Source: Luteolibacter flavescens
GTDB lineage: Bacteria > Verrucomicrobiota > Verrucomicrobiia > Verrucomicrobiales > Akkermansiaceae
Assembly: GCF_025950085.1 (NCBI RefSeq)
Contig: NZ_JAPDDS010000022.1
Location: forward strand, 1 to 53,797
DNA: 53,797 nt
Direction of reading: 5' to 3'
Shown: positions 1 through 6,996 of the stretch, in pieces
Position numbering within the stretch: the stretch's first letter is position 1
Layout: every line of letters begins with the position of its first letter
Made by a program: the position numbers and the translations under genes
Notes under the pieces: model-generated
The model's database searches: none
What the model was told of the DNA's origin: nothing
The model's input: the letters and a program-made list of their open reading frames with translations, nothing else

Positions 1-77
1 GGTCGGAGGTCGGAGGTCGGAGGTCGGAGGTCGGAGGTCGGAGGTCGGAGGTCGGAGGTCGGAGGTCGGAGGTCGGA
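1..77. repeat. Heptamer tandem array, GGTCGGA x 11
   Basis: Eleven perfect tandem copies of the 7-mer GGTCGGA. The window starts inside the array, so it may be longer. The last copy pairs with an inverted copy two bases later (GGTCGGA-AG-TCCGACC, 71-86), which joins it to the next array. The same heptamer recurs six times at 24941-24982. Confidence 0.95.
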
Positions 78-83
78 AGTCCG

Positions 84-160
84 ACCCCTGACCCCTGACC
101 CCTGACCCCTGACCCCTGACCCCTGACCCCTGACCCCTGACCCCTGACCCCTGACCCCTG
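84..160. repeat. Heptamer tandem array, ACCCCTG x 11
   Basis: Eleven perfect tandem copies of ACCCCTG directly follow the GGTCGGA array. Unit length and visible copy number match the first array although the sequence differs. No gene is visible from here to 402. Confidence 0.95.
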
Positions 161-163
161 ACC

Positions 164-200
164 GACACTCGCCGGCTAAAGCCAGCGCTCCGCCTCCGGC
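164..200 (-). repeat. Dispersed 37-bp repeat (GCCGGAGGCGGAGCGCTGG type)
   Basis: This is the reverse complement of the copies at 24414-24450 and 24997-25032. A shorter relative opens each 506-bp unit at 52778 and 53284. The repeat contains the inverted pair AGCCGGC / GCCGG-type ends. The bases from 201 to 402 show no other recognisable feature. Confidence 0.8.
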
Positions 201-402
201 TTGCTGTTGCATCCTGCACCTCGTGTGTTCGTGCATCGTGCATTCCGTGCGTGGGCGAAAGGACCGACCCACGCAGCTATCGGGAATGCTGGCCCTGCGC
301 ACGTGGCCCTGCATCTGCGAGGGGGAGAATTTCCACGTCACGCCACGCCATACCCTTCCGGCCACTCCTCTCCACTCCGCTCCCCGGCATTCGCCTCATC
401 CC

Positions 403-2772
403 ATGTCCACTCCCGGCCCCGCCCGTCTCCCCGCCCGCAAGCGCCGCTCCGCCTCCGACTCGTTGTCGGGCATCTTCGCCGTCTGCCTGGTATCCGCCCT
501 CATGGTGGGGCTGTACTTCGGAAAGGACGTGCTGATCCCGCTCGCGCTGGCGGTGCTGATCACCTTCCTGCTGACGCCGCTGGTGAACAAGATCCAGCGC
601 TGGATCGGCAATGTGGCGGCCACCCTCGCGGCGATGTTCCTCATCCTCGCCACCACCGTTTCGCTCGCGTGGATGGTGGGGAATCAGGCGGTGGACCTCG
701 CGGAGCAGCTACCCGGGTACAAGGAGAATATCCGCACAAAGCTGCGCTCCTTCCAGATCCCCTCCGGCGGCGTGCTCAGCCGGCTTTCCGAGACCTTTGA
801 GGACCTGAAGAAAGACCTGCCCGGGATGGCCGACCAGGGCGGGGAGGGCGGGGAGGGCGGGGAGGGTCAGGCGGGCGGCACTCCCACGGCGCAACAGCCG
901 ATGCCCGTGGAGGTGGTGAAGGGCGCGGGCCAGCCGGGCTCCATGGATACGGTGCAGACGATGCTCGCCCAGGTGGCCGGGCCGCTGGGCACGGGCGCGA
1001 TGGTCTTCCTGCTCGCCACCTTCATGCTGCTGAAGCGCGAAGACCTGCGCTCCCGCCTGCTGCGACTCATCGGCCAGGGACGCATCAGTGCGACCACCCG
1101 GGCATTCGACGAGGCGGGCACGCGGGTGCGGAAGTACCTGCTGATGCAGCTCGTCATCAATGTGACGTACGGCATCCCGCTGGCCATCGGCCTGTATTTC
1201 ATCGGCGTGCCGAATGCCGTGCTATGGGGTGCGCTGGCAGCGGGCCTGCGCTTCATCCCCTACATCGGCCCGTGGATCGCGGCGGCCTTCCCCGTGCTGC
1301 TGTCGCTGGCGGTCTCGCGGGATTGGAATACGCCGCTGCTCACCATCGGGCTCTTCGTGGTGCTGGAGCTGGTGAGCAACAACGTGCTGGAGCCGTGGCT
1401 CTATGGCACCAGCACGGGGGTCTCGCCCGTGGCGCTCATCGTCTCGGCGGTCTTTTGGACATGGATGTGGGGCACGGCGGGGCTGGTGCTTTCCACGCCC
1501 TTCACCGTGTGCCTGGTGGTGATGGGCCGCCACATCCCGCAGCTCTCCTTCCTCAGCGTGATGCTGGGCGAGGAGGAGGCACTGACCCCGGCGGACGATT
1601 GCTACCAGCGGCTGCTGCGGCAGGGTGAGCACGATGAGATGGAGCTGGCCGAGTCCTACCTGCGGACGAAGCCGCTGGCCGAGCTCTACGACAGCATGCT
1701 CATCCCCGTGATGATCGCCGCCGAGCGCGACCACCGCGACAGCTCCATCGACCGCGACCAGCGGAACCAGATCGTGCAGGCCATGGGCGAGCTCGTGGAG
1801 GATCTCTCCGAGCGCCCCACCGCGCTGGACACCGGCGTGAAGGAGGATGCCACCGCGGTGGATTGCCTGGTGAGCTGCCTGGCGGCCCGCGCCGAGCGGG
1901 ACGAGATGGCCGGCAGCATGCTGGTGCATGTATTGAAGCAGCAGCGCTTCGAGGCAAAGCAGCTCCCCGCCCGCCGCGTGGTCAGCGAGATCCTCGGTGC
2001 CCTGCGCCGCGATGAGCCGGACTTGGTGTGCATCTCCGCCGTGGCCCCCTCCACCACCGGCCACGCCCGCACGCTCTGCCGCCGGGTGCGCGACGCCTTC
2101 CCCGACGTGAAGATCGCCGTGGGCCTGTGGGGAAAGGAGAGCGACATGCTGGGCGACGACACCACCTCGCTGAAGGAAGCCGGGGCGGACGAGGTCTTCA
2201 CCTCCATCGCCGATATGACGGCCTACGCGAAGCGCCTCGCCTCCGCCCTCGCCCGGGAGACCGTGCCCGCCTCGCGCCCGGCGAATGAGGAGGAGCGCCT
2301 GGTCACGCTGGACGGCCTCGGCCTGGTGAATCCGGAGCGCGAGCCGGTGCTGGACCACGTGACGGCAAAGCTGGCCCGCGTCTTCGACGTGCCCATGGCG
2401 GCCATCACGCTCGTGGACCGGGACCGCCAGTGGTTCAAGTCCCACGTGGGCCTGCCCTCGGAGCTGGATGAGGAAGGCGGCACCCCGCGGGACCTCTCCA
2501 TCTGCGGGCATGTCGTGGCCGCGGATGACATGGTGGTGGTGCGCGACCTCAAGCGCGACCGGCGCTTCGCGAAGAACCCCATCGTCGTGGAGCACGGCAT
2601 CCGCTTCTACGCCGGAGCGCCCATCCGCGTGGCGAATGGCCAGACGATCGGCGCGCTCTGCCTGATGGACACCGAGCCGCGCCAACTGAACCGCCAGGAA
2701 AGCCGCCTGCTCCAGGCAAACGCCGCCGAGATCGCCGAAGAACTCGAACGCCTCGCGGAAGTCACCACGTGA
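403..2772 (+). CDS. AI-2E family transporter fused to a B12-binding-like domain and a GAF domain
   Basis: 789-residue inner-membrane protein. Residues 1 to about 400 are the multi-helix AI-2E/PerM-type transporter region, with a low-complexity Gly-Glu segment after the first helices. Residues about 482-616 look like the Rossmann fold of a cobalamin-binding domain, but the usual DxHxxG motif is absent (RDEMAG in its place), so cofactor binding is doubtful. Residues about 645-780 form a GAF domain (FKSHVGLPSE, ICGHVV, FYAGAPIR, GALCLMD). I chose the ATG at 403 because the protein aligns with the family from there. The frame stays open upstream to 223, but through sequence lacking family character. 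No clear Shine-Dalgarno site is present. Some AI-2E proteins carry the middle region. The added GAF suggests transport or channel activity is tuned by a cytosolic signal, which is inference. The substrate is unknown; the AI-2 link is historical for this family. Confidence 0.85.
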   Translation: MSTPGPARLPARKRRSASDSLSGIFAVCLVSALMVGLYFGKDVLIPLALAVLITFLLTPLVNKIQRWIGNVAATLAAMFLILATTVSLAWMVGNQAVDLAEQLPGYKENIRTKLRSFQIPSGGVLSRLSETFEDLKKDLPGMADQGGEGGEGGEGQAGGTPTAQQPMPVEVVKGAGQPGSMDTVQTMLAQVAGPLGTGAMVFLLATFMLLKREDLRSRLLRLIGQGRISATTRAFDEAGTRVRKYLLMQLVINVTYGIPLAIGLYFIGVPNAVLWGALAAGLRFIPYIGPWIAAAFPVLLSLAVSRDWNTPLLTIGLFVVLELVSNNVLEPWLYGTSTGVSPVALIVSAVFWTWMWGTAGLVLSTPFTVCLVVMGRHIPQLSFLSVMLGEEEALTPADDCYQRLLRQGEHDEMELAESYLRTKPLAELYDSMLIPVMIAAERDHRDSSIDRDQRNQIVQAMGELVEDLSERPTALDTGVKEDATAVDCLVSCLAARAERDEMAGSMLVHVLKQQRFEAKQLPARRVVSEILGALRRDEPDLVCISAVAPSTTGHARTLCRRVRDAFPDVKIAVGLWGKESDMLGDDTTSLKEAGADEVFTSIADMTAYAKRLASALARETVPASRPANEEERLVTLDGLGLVNPEREPVLDHVTAKLARVFDVPMAAITLVDRDRQWFKSHVGLPSELDEEGGTPRDLSICGHVVAADDMVVVRDLKRDRRFAKNPIVVEHGIRFYAGAPIRVANGQTIGALCLMDTEPRQLNRQESRLLQANAAEIAEELERLAEVTT

Positions 2773-2892
2773 GATGAGATCACCCGCGGGGGCGGATCGC
2801 TTTCCCGGAGGTGGAGGCTTTCCGGGAGGTGATGTTTGAATTCATGTGTTCATTCATCACCCCGCGTGATGGCCGCCATCCGGGTCCCTCGC

Positions 2893-2937
2893 TACTCCGC
2901 TACTCCGGTATCCTATGGATACCGGAGTAGCGGAGTA
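2893..2937. repeat. Palindrome P1
   Basis: Perfect 21-bp stem (2893-2913 with 2917-2937) closed by a 3-nt loop, TAT. It lies 120 bp after the AI-2E gene stop. A second hairpin with a 10-bp stem (2967-2976 with 2983-2992) follows and reuses the ACTCCGCT arm theme. Confidence 0.9.
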
Positions 2938-3102
2938 ACGGAGTCCTCCACACCGCTCCGCCTGCGACTCCGCTCCGGTAGTGGAGCGGAGTTCCCTGGA
3001 AGGATCATTTCGCTTCGTAGGGGAAAGGCTTCCATCAAGCCGGTGAAGCCCTTTGCTCCGATGCTCCGCCGCGGTGTGTCCGCCGGTCGGGAGCCCGGGT
3101 CC

Positions 3103-3146
3103 ATTCCGCTATTCCGGTATCTAAAGATATACCGGAATAGCGGAAT
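3103..3146. repeat. Palindrome P2
   Basis: 18-bp perfect stem (3103-3120 with 3129-3146) and an 8-nt loop. Compared with P1, the arm reads ATTCCGCTATTCCGG instead of ACTCCGCTACTCCGG, and the opposite arm carries both matching changes. It lies just beyond the 3' end of the pentapeptide gene. Confidence 0.9.
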
Positions 3147-3157
3147 CGCTGGCGGAT

Positions 3158-4078
3158 TCACCGGGCAGGCGGCGTGGTGATCGACTGCCAGATCAGTGCC
3201 GCGGTCTCGATGCCGAATTCCTCATCGAGATCGTCGCGGTTCACGATGAACCAATCCTGGGTGACGGCGTGGACCCGATGCGAGGCGACGAAGAGGTCCG
3301 CCGTCCTGCGTGCCGGGGCCGGCCATTCCCGGGAGGCGGACTCGAGGTGCGCCAGCTTCCGCAGCCATCCGGTGATGAGTGCATGCCGCCCGTCGTGAGG
3401 GAGCTTCACCGAGGAGAGGTCGCATGCATTGCTGAAACTGGCGTCACGCAAGCACGCGGCCTCGAAGGAGACCTCCTTCATCCCGTTGACCCGGGGTGTG
3501 CCATATCGCTCCAGATCGTCCGGGTGGGGGAAGCCACCGCGGAACCAGACATTGCGCAGCGTGCCGGTGAAGCGGCATCGGTCGAATGACGATCCATTGA
3601 GATCGCAGCCATCCAGCTTGCAGCCGTGGAATTCGCATCCGTTGAATTCCGGGCGCACGAAGACGGCACCCCGGAAGTCCGCGGCTTCAAAGGTGCAGGA
3701 TTCGAAGCGACTGCCCCTGTAGCCGATGGCGGCGTCGCGGAAGCTGCTCCTCGCGAAGGTGCAACCGGTGAAGCCGTTGCCGTGTTCCGCGATGCTGCGC
3801 AGGTCTGCGTGGTCAAATCCCGCCTCGTGGAAGGTGCATCGTTCCAGCCAGACGCCCTTCCACACGGAGGCTCCGAGATCGGCGGGAGCGAATGCGATCC
3901 TTCGCAATTGGGCGCTCCCGGGAAGCGTGAGCCCCCGGAGATCCAGCCGGCCTGCATCGGTCTCGCCGAAGGGAGACCGCATCACGGTCAGCCCGTTGCC
4001 CGACCGACCCCGGGAGACGAGGTCATCCACGAAGTCCCTGCCTGCGGCTTCCTGCCATCGGGTCCGGAGGTGTTTCAT
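3158..4078 (-). CDS. Pentapeptide-repeat protein
   Basis: 306-residue protein. The central part, about residues 40-215, is built of A(D/N)LxF-type pentapeptides (for example CTFHEAGFDHADL, FRGAVFVRPEF, CDLNGSSFDRCRF), which in this family fold into a right-handed quadrilateral beta-helix. Cysteine often occupies the position before T/E/D. The C-terminal 80 residues do not fit the repeat, and I recognise no domain there. There is no signal peptide, so it is probably cytosolic. The start is uncertain: I use the ATG at 4078, but one at 4120 adds 14 residues, and neither has a clear ribosome-binding site. Some pentapeptide proteins mimic DNA and bind gyrase, but most have no known role, so I assign none. 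The gene sits alone inside a palindrome array. Confidence 0.75.
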   Translation of the reverse strand: MKHLRTRWQEAAGRDFVDDLVSRGRSGNGLTVMRSPFGETDAGRLDLRGLTLPGSAQLRRIAFAPADLGASVWKGVWLERCTFHEAGFDHADLRSIAEHGNGFTGCTFARSSFRDAAIGYRGSRFESCTFEAADFRGAVFVRPEFNGCEFHGCKLDGCDLNGSSFDRCRFTGTLRNVWFRGGFPHPDDLERYGTPRVNGMKEVSFEAACLRDASFSNACDLSSVKLPHDGRHALITGWLRKLAHLESASREWPAPARRTADLFVASHRVHAVTQDWFIVNRDDLDEEFGIETAALIWQSITTPPAR

Positions 4079-4179
4079 CAAAAGGGAAAGGGGTCTGCCT
4101 GCCGGAACGATGCCATCCATGATGCGGTCCCGGCAACCTCGCCCTGTGATCCCTTCGGCGGCCCCGGAGGGGGTGAGGA

Positions 4180-4225
4180 TTTTTCCTCCTTTCCGGTATC
4201 TATAGATACCGGAAAGGAGGAAAAA
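4180..4225. repeat. Palindrome P3
   Basis: Perfect 46-bp palindrome: 21-bp arms (4180-4200 with 4205-4225) around TATA. The run of T on the left pairs with the run of A on the right, so neither strand shows a stem followed by a free U-tract, and it does not read as an intrinsic terminator. A secondary hairpin follows (4240-4249 with 4272-4281, CCTCTTTTCC). Confidence 0.92.
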
Positions 4226-4395
4226 CCGAACCCGGCATTCCTCTTTTCCGGTGAGGCTTCATCGGAAAAAAGGAAAAGAGGAAAAGCGGAATGGGCCTGC
4301 CAGCTACCCCGGATGCAATGGCTTCAAAGGGGAAGCATTCCGGTGAAACGAGACACCCGCTGCCGTGATCCGGTGGCACTGGGGTGAGGTGAGGA

Positions 4396-4441
4396 TTTTT
4401 CCACCTTTCCGGTATCCATAGATACCGGAAAGGTGGAAAAA
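4396..4441. repeat. Palindrome P4
   Basis: 21-bp perfect stem (4396-4416 with 4421-4441), loop CATA. It differs from P3 by one compensated pair: CCACC here versus CCTCC, with GGTGG versus GGAGG opposite. A secondary hairpin follows (TTTTCCG 4461-4467 with CGGAAAA 4480-4486). Confidence 0.92.
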
Positions 4442-4622
4442 CCGAGCCTTGGCACTCCGATTTTCCGGTGAAGCTTCATCGGAAAAATGGAAAAGCGGAA
4501 AACGGGGGCGGACCGGTCAGCCACGCCGGTTGCGATGGCTTCGAAAGGAGAGCCTTCCGGTGAAATGAAACTCACGTCGCGAATCGGGTGGGGTGATTCG
4601 CGGGCACCGGAGGGGTGAGGAC

Positions 4623-4668
4623 TTTTCCCGTTTTCCCGTATCTATATAGATACGGGAAAAAGGGAAAA
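4623..4668. repeat. Palindrome P5
   Basis: 46-bp palindrome (4623-4645 with 4646-4668) with a single mismatch, at 4630/4661. The core is TATCTATATAGATA. A secondary hairpin at 4684-4695 with 4707-4718 also has one mismatch. Confidence 0.9.
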
Positions 4669-4747
4669 ACCGAGCCCGGCTTTCCCGCATTCCCGGATGG
4701 GCCTTACGGGAATACGGGAAAAGTGGAATGGACCGGTGGGTCGGTTA

Positions 4748-4965
4748 GAGCATTTCACTTTGAATTGTAGCCACCGCGCGGGCATCAGGGAGAGGAAGAT
4801 CGAACCGCGAAATCCCGCGAAATTTTCTGAATCGGGATTTTCTTCCTGCCTTTGGATTTCGCGCTTTTTCGCGTCCTTTCGCGGTGAACTGAAGGCCTCG
4901 ATCCATTGAGAGAGCCGACCCCAATCGTCCCGCACAAGCGGCTACGACCTTGTGTGGAATGCTCC
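4748..4965 (+). mobile_element. MITE-like repeat, copy 1
   Basis: 218-bp non-coding element, present again in inverted orientation at 46743-46973. Its ends are inverted repeats: GAGCATTTCAC on the left, and the reverse complement of GGAGCATTCCAC on the right. The interior is AT-richer than the surroundings and full of TTTCGCG/CGCGAAA motifs. It has no coding potential. The remaining bases up to ispF (4966-5158) show no gene. Confidence 0.65.
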
Positions 4966-5158
4966 AGGCCGAGGTGGTGTGGAGCGGTGCGTCCGGGCGG
5001 GCTGCTCGCCTTGGGCGCGGGTTGCTCTCCCGGGGTGATTGCGGGAGTTTTCGGGTGGCTTCCCCGGGCTGGTGCGGGGCTTGCGGCAGGATGCCGCAGC
5101 CACTTTTTGCGCGGTGCATCACATCGTGTGATGTCGCGGCACCTTGCTGTCCTTCATT

Positions 5159-5623
5159 TCATTGCACCTGGGCGACGGCCATGGCGGCGATGCCTTCGCG
5201 GCGGCCTACGAAGCCCATGGTCTCATTCGTGGTGGCCTTGATGCCCACGCGGGCGGGATCGAGGCCGAGGGCGCGACCGATGTTCTCCTTCATGGCGTCG
5301 CGATGGGGGAGGATCTTCGGGGCTTCGGCGACGAGGGTGCTGTCGATGTTCACGAGCGTGTAGCCTTGCTCGCGGCAGAGGGCGGCGGCCTTTTCGAGGA
5401 TCTTCAGCGAGGAGATATTCAGGCACTCCGGATCGCCCGGCGGGAAGTAGTGGCCGATGTCCGGCAGGCCGAGCGCGCCGAGAACGGCATCCGCAATGGC
5501 ATGGCAGAGGACGTCCGCATCCGAGTGGCCGTCGAGGCCATGGGTGTGCGGGATTTCCACGCCGCCGAGGATGAGCGGGCGGCCTTGCTTGAACTGATGA
5601 ACGTCGTATCCGAAGCCGACCAT
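5159..5623 (-). CDS. ispF: 2-C-methyl-D-erythritol 2,4-cyclodiphosphate synthase
   Basis: 154 residues, the normal length for IspF. The enzyme converts CDP-ME 2-phosphate to MEcPP with release of CMP, in the cytosolic MEP isoprenoid pathway. The expected zinc ligands are visible as D7, H9 (GYDVHQF) and H41, with HGLDGHSDADVLCHAI around them and the C-terminal ATTNETMGFVGRREGIAA block. No other MEP gene lies in the window. The inositol-monophosphatase gene lies 161 bp upstream on the same strand, separated by TTGAGAG-type repeats, so co-transcription is possible but not shown. Confidence 0.96.
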   Translation of the reverse strand: MVGFGYDVHQFKQGRPLILGGVEIPHTHGLDGHSDADVLCHAIADAVLGALGLPDIGHYFPPGDPECLNISSLKILEKAAALCREQGYTLVNIDSTLVAEAPKILPHRDAMKENIGRALGLDPARVGIKATTNETMGFVGRREGIAAMAVAQVQ

Positions 5624-5790
5624 GAGGGTAGTTGAGAGTGGGGTAGAAGTTGAGAGTGGATGGTTGAGGGTTGAGAGTTGGAGGAATCTTCGGCGGGCGT
5701 TGTTGATGAGGAGCGGGCTTTGGGTGGCTCTTGCCTTTCGCTCTCAACTCTCAACTCCGGACTCTCAACTTCTTCCTCAACTCCTCAGAG
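5624..5790. repeat. Degenerate TTGAGAG heptamer repeats, inverted pair
   Basis: Bases 5627-5690 carry imperfect copies of TTGAGAG or AGTTGAGAG. Bases 5740-5790 carry the complement (CTCTCAAC). The two stretches can pair across the spacer between ispF and the next gene, and the far one runs into the 3' end of that gene. Confidence 0.6.
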
Positions 5791-6531
5791 AATTTCCTCA
5801 ATGGGGATCTTGCCGTTGGTGGCGACGATGGCCCAGGCGTCGGCGTCCTTGGCGGGCTCGAGCTGGACCTTTCCTCCGGCGGCCTCGACGAGGAGCTGGC
5901 CGGCGGCGATGTCCCAGAGGGAGATGCGGGACTCGATGTAGCCGTCGAGGCGGCCGCTGGCGATGTAGGCCATGCCGAGGGCGGCGCTGCCCATCATGCG
6001 CATCTTGCGGGCCTTCAGGGAGGCCTTGCGGAAGCGCTCCAGGCCGGTGCGCAGGGCTTCCTCGTCCTTGCCGCAGCCGACGAAGAGGGCGCACTCCTCG
6101 AGCCGGGTGCGCTTGCTGACGGAGATGGGGCGGCCATCGAGCATGGGGACGCCGCCTTTTTCCACCGTCCAGGTCTCGCCGACGATGGGGTCGTGGATGA
6201 CGCCGACGACGACCTCGCCGGCGACGCGCAGGGCGATGGAGACGCAGAAGTGGGGGATGCCGTAGTAGAAATTCACGGTGCCGTCGATGGGATCGACGAT
6301 CCACTGGCGGTCGCTGTCGGGATTCCCGCCCATGCCTTCCTCGCCGTAGAGGGCGTCGCCGGGGCGTGCGCCGAGGAGGATGTCCTCGATGAGCTTCTGG
6401 GACTCCTTGTCGAGGGCGAGCTTGATGTCGTGGTGGGTGGCTTCATCGACGGCGGCTTCGAGGCCGAAGTTCGCCTTGAGCAGCTTGCCGGCTTCCAGGG
6501 CGGCGTGGACGGTGAGTTCGAGGTCGGTCAC
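5785..6531 (-). CDS. Inositol monophosphatase family protein
   Basis: 248 residues with the FIG/IMPase signature in order: GEEG (63-66), WIVDPIDGT (77-85) and, near the C-terminus, the WDIAAGQLLVEAAGG block with the third metal-binding Asp. Family members hydrolyse inositol-1-phosphate and related phosphomonoesters using Mg2+. Bacterial SuhB-type members also have RNA-polymerase or ribosome-related roles, which cannot be judged here. I chose the GTG at 6531 because family similarity begins at once (TDLELTVHAALEAGK). The frame remains open to 6714, but that extension only translates a heptamer array as NPQSPIP repeats. Confidence 0.9.
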   Translation of the reverse strand: MTDLELTVHAALEAGKLLKANFGLEAAVDEATHHDIKLALDKESQKLIEDILLGARPGDALYGEEGMGGNPDSDRQWIVDPIDGTVNFYYGIPHFCVSIALRVAGEVVVGVIHDPIVGETWTVEKGGVPMLDGRPISVSKRTRLEECALFVGCGKDEEALRTGLERFRKASLKARKMRMMGSAALGMAYIASGRLDGYIESRISLWDIAAGQLLVEAAGGKVQLEPAKDADAWAIVATNGKIPIEEIL

Positions 6532-6596
6532 GCCGCGGAGCGTGGCCTGCCGGGCGGACGGTGCCAAGGGGAGAAAGCGGAAGCGGCGGGGAGTGG

Positions 6597-6647
6597 GGGG
6601 GATTGGGGATTGGGGATTGGGGATTGGGGATTGGGGATTGGGGATTG
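6597..6647. repeat. Heptamer array GGGGATT (CCCCAAT), about 6-7 copies
   Basis: Tandem heptamer GGGGATT on the plus strand, which is CCCCAAT on the minus strand. It lies 66-116 bp upstream of the GTG of the inositol-monophosphatase gene. The unit matches the cyanobacterial STRR1 consensus CCCCA(A/G)T as I recall it. Confidence 0.93.
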
Positions 6648-6846
6648 AGGCGGGCTTCCGGCTCCGCCAAATCCGCTGGCACGCGCTTCCAGGGATGACG
6701 CCGGGGGCGATCATGCCGAGTGTAGCCAGCGCTCTGCCTGCGGTGCCGGAGAGGGTACGCGAAAGCAGGGATCCGGCGCGAACCGGATCCCTGTCGGGAA
6801 GAACAAATGATATTCAAGCACGGGGCACGCCCGTGGCACGCAAGCC

Positions 6847-6951
6847 TTAAGACTTGTAGCGAAGCCGCTTCTTGTGGCGGTTCTGCTTCATGCGCTTCTT
6901 GCGCTTGTGCTTGTTGATCTTCGTCTTACGGCGTTTCTTCAGCGAGCCCAT
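6847..6951 (-). CDS. AURKAIP1/COX24-domain small basic protein (bS22-like)
   Basis: 34 residues beginning MGSLKKRRKTKINKHKRKKR and ending RYKS. More than half of the residues are Lys or Arg, with the MGS-KKRRK...KHKRKKR layout of the bacterial COX24/bS22-type family. Known relatives are tiny accessory proteins of the ribosomal small subunit in mycobacteria and Bacteroidota. It follows hisG on the same strand after 45 bp, so it could be read from the hisG transcript. Composition and start motif make it convincing despite the length. Binding to the ribosome is inferred from the family. Confidence 0.85.
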   Translation of the reverse strand: MGSLKKRRKTKINKHKRKKRMKQNRHKKRLRYKS

Positions 6952-6996
6952 GGTGGTGCTTGGTGGTTACGGTTGGATAGGAAATCGAATTCCGGT

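Larger units (their letters stand above)
2893..4730. repeat. Array of long palindromes with covarying arms
   Basis: Five repeat units each carry a long hairpin with core CCGGTATC-ATAG-GATACCGG or a close variant, and mostly a second shorter hairpin about 15-30 bases later. The units starting near 4170, 4387 and 4611 are tandem with a period of about 217-224 bp. They share intervening text such as ATGGCTTC and TTCCGGTGAAA. Arm sequences differ between units but remain self-complementary. The pentapeptide gene at 3158-4078 lies between units 2 and 3. The gene-free flanks 2773-3157 and 4079-4747 hold nothing else that I recognise. Confidence 0.85.

Noticed and set aside
4180..4225. Palindromes P3-P5 as Rho-independent terminators
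   Set aside because: Their T-runs lie 5' and pair with 3' A-runs on the same strand, so there is no free U-tract. They also recur in tandem away from gene ends.
5785..6714. Longer form of the inositol-monophosphatase protein starting at 6714
   Set aside because: The extra 61 codons are translated heptamer repeats (NPQSPIP) and basic low-information sequence; family similarity begins at the GTG at 6531.
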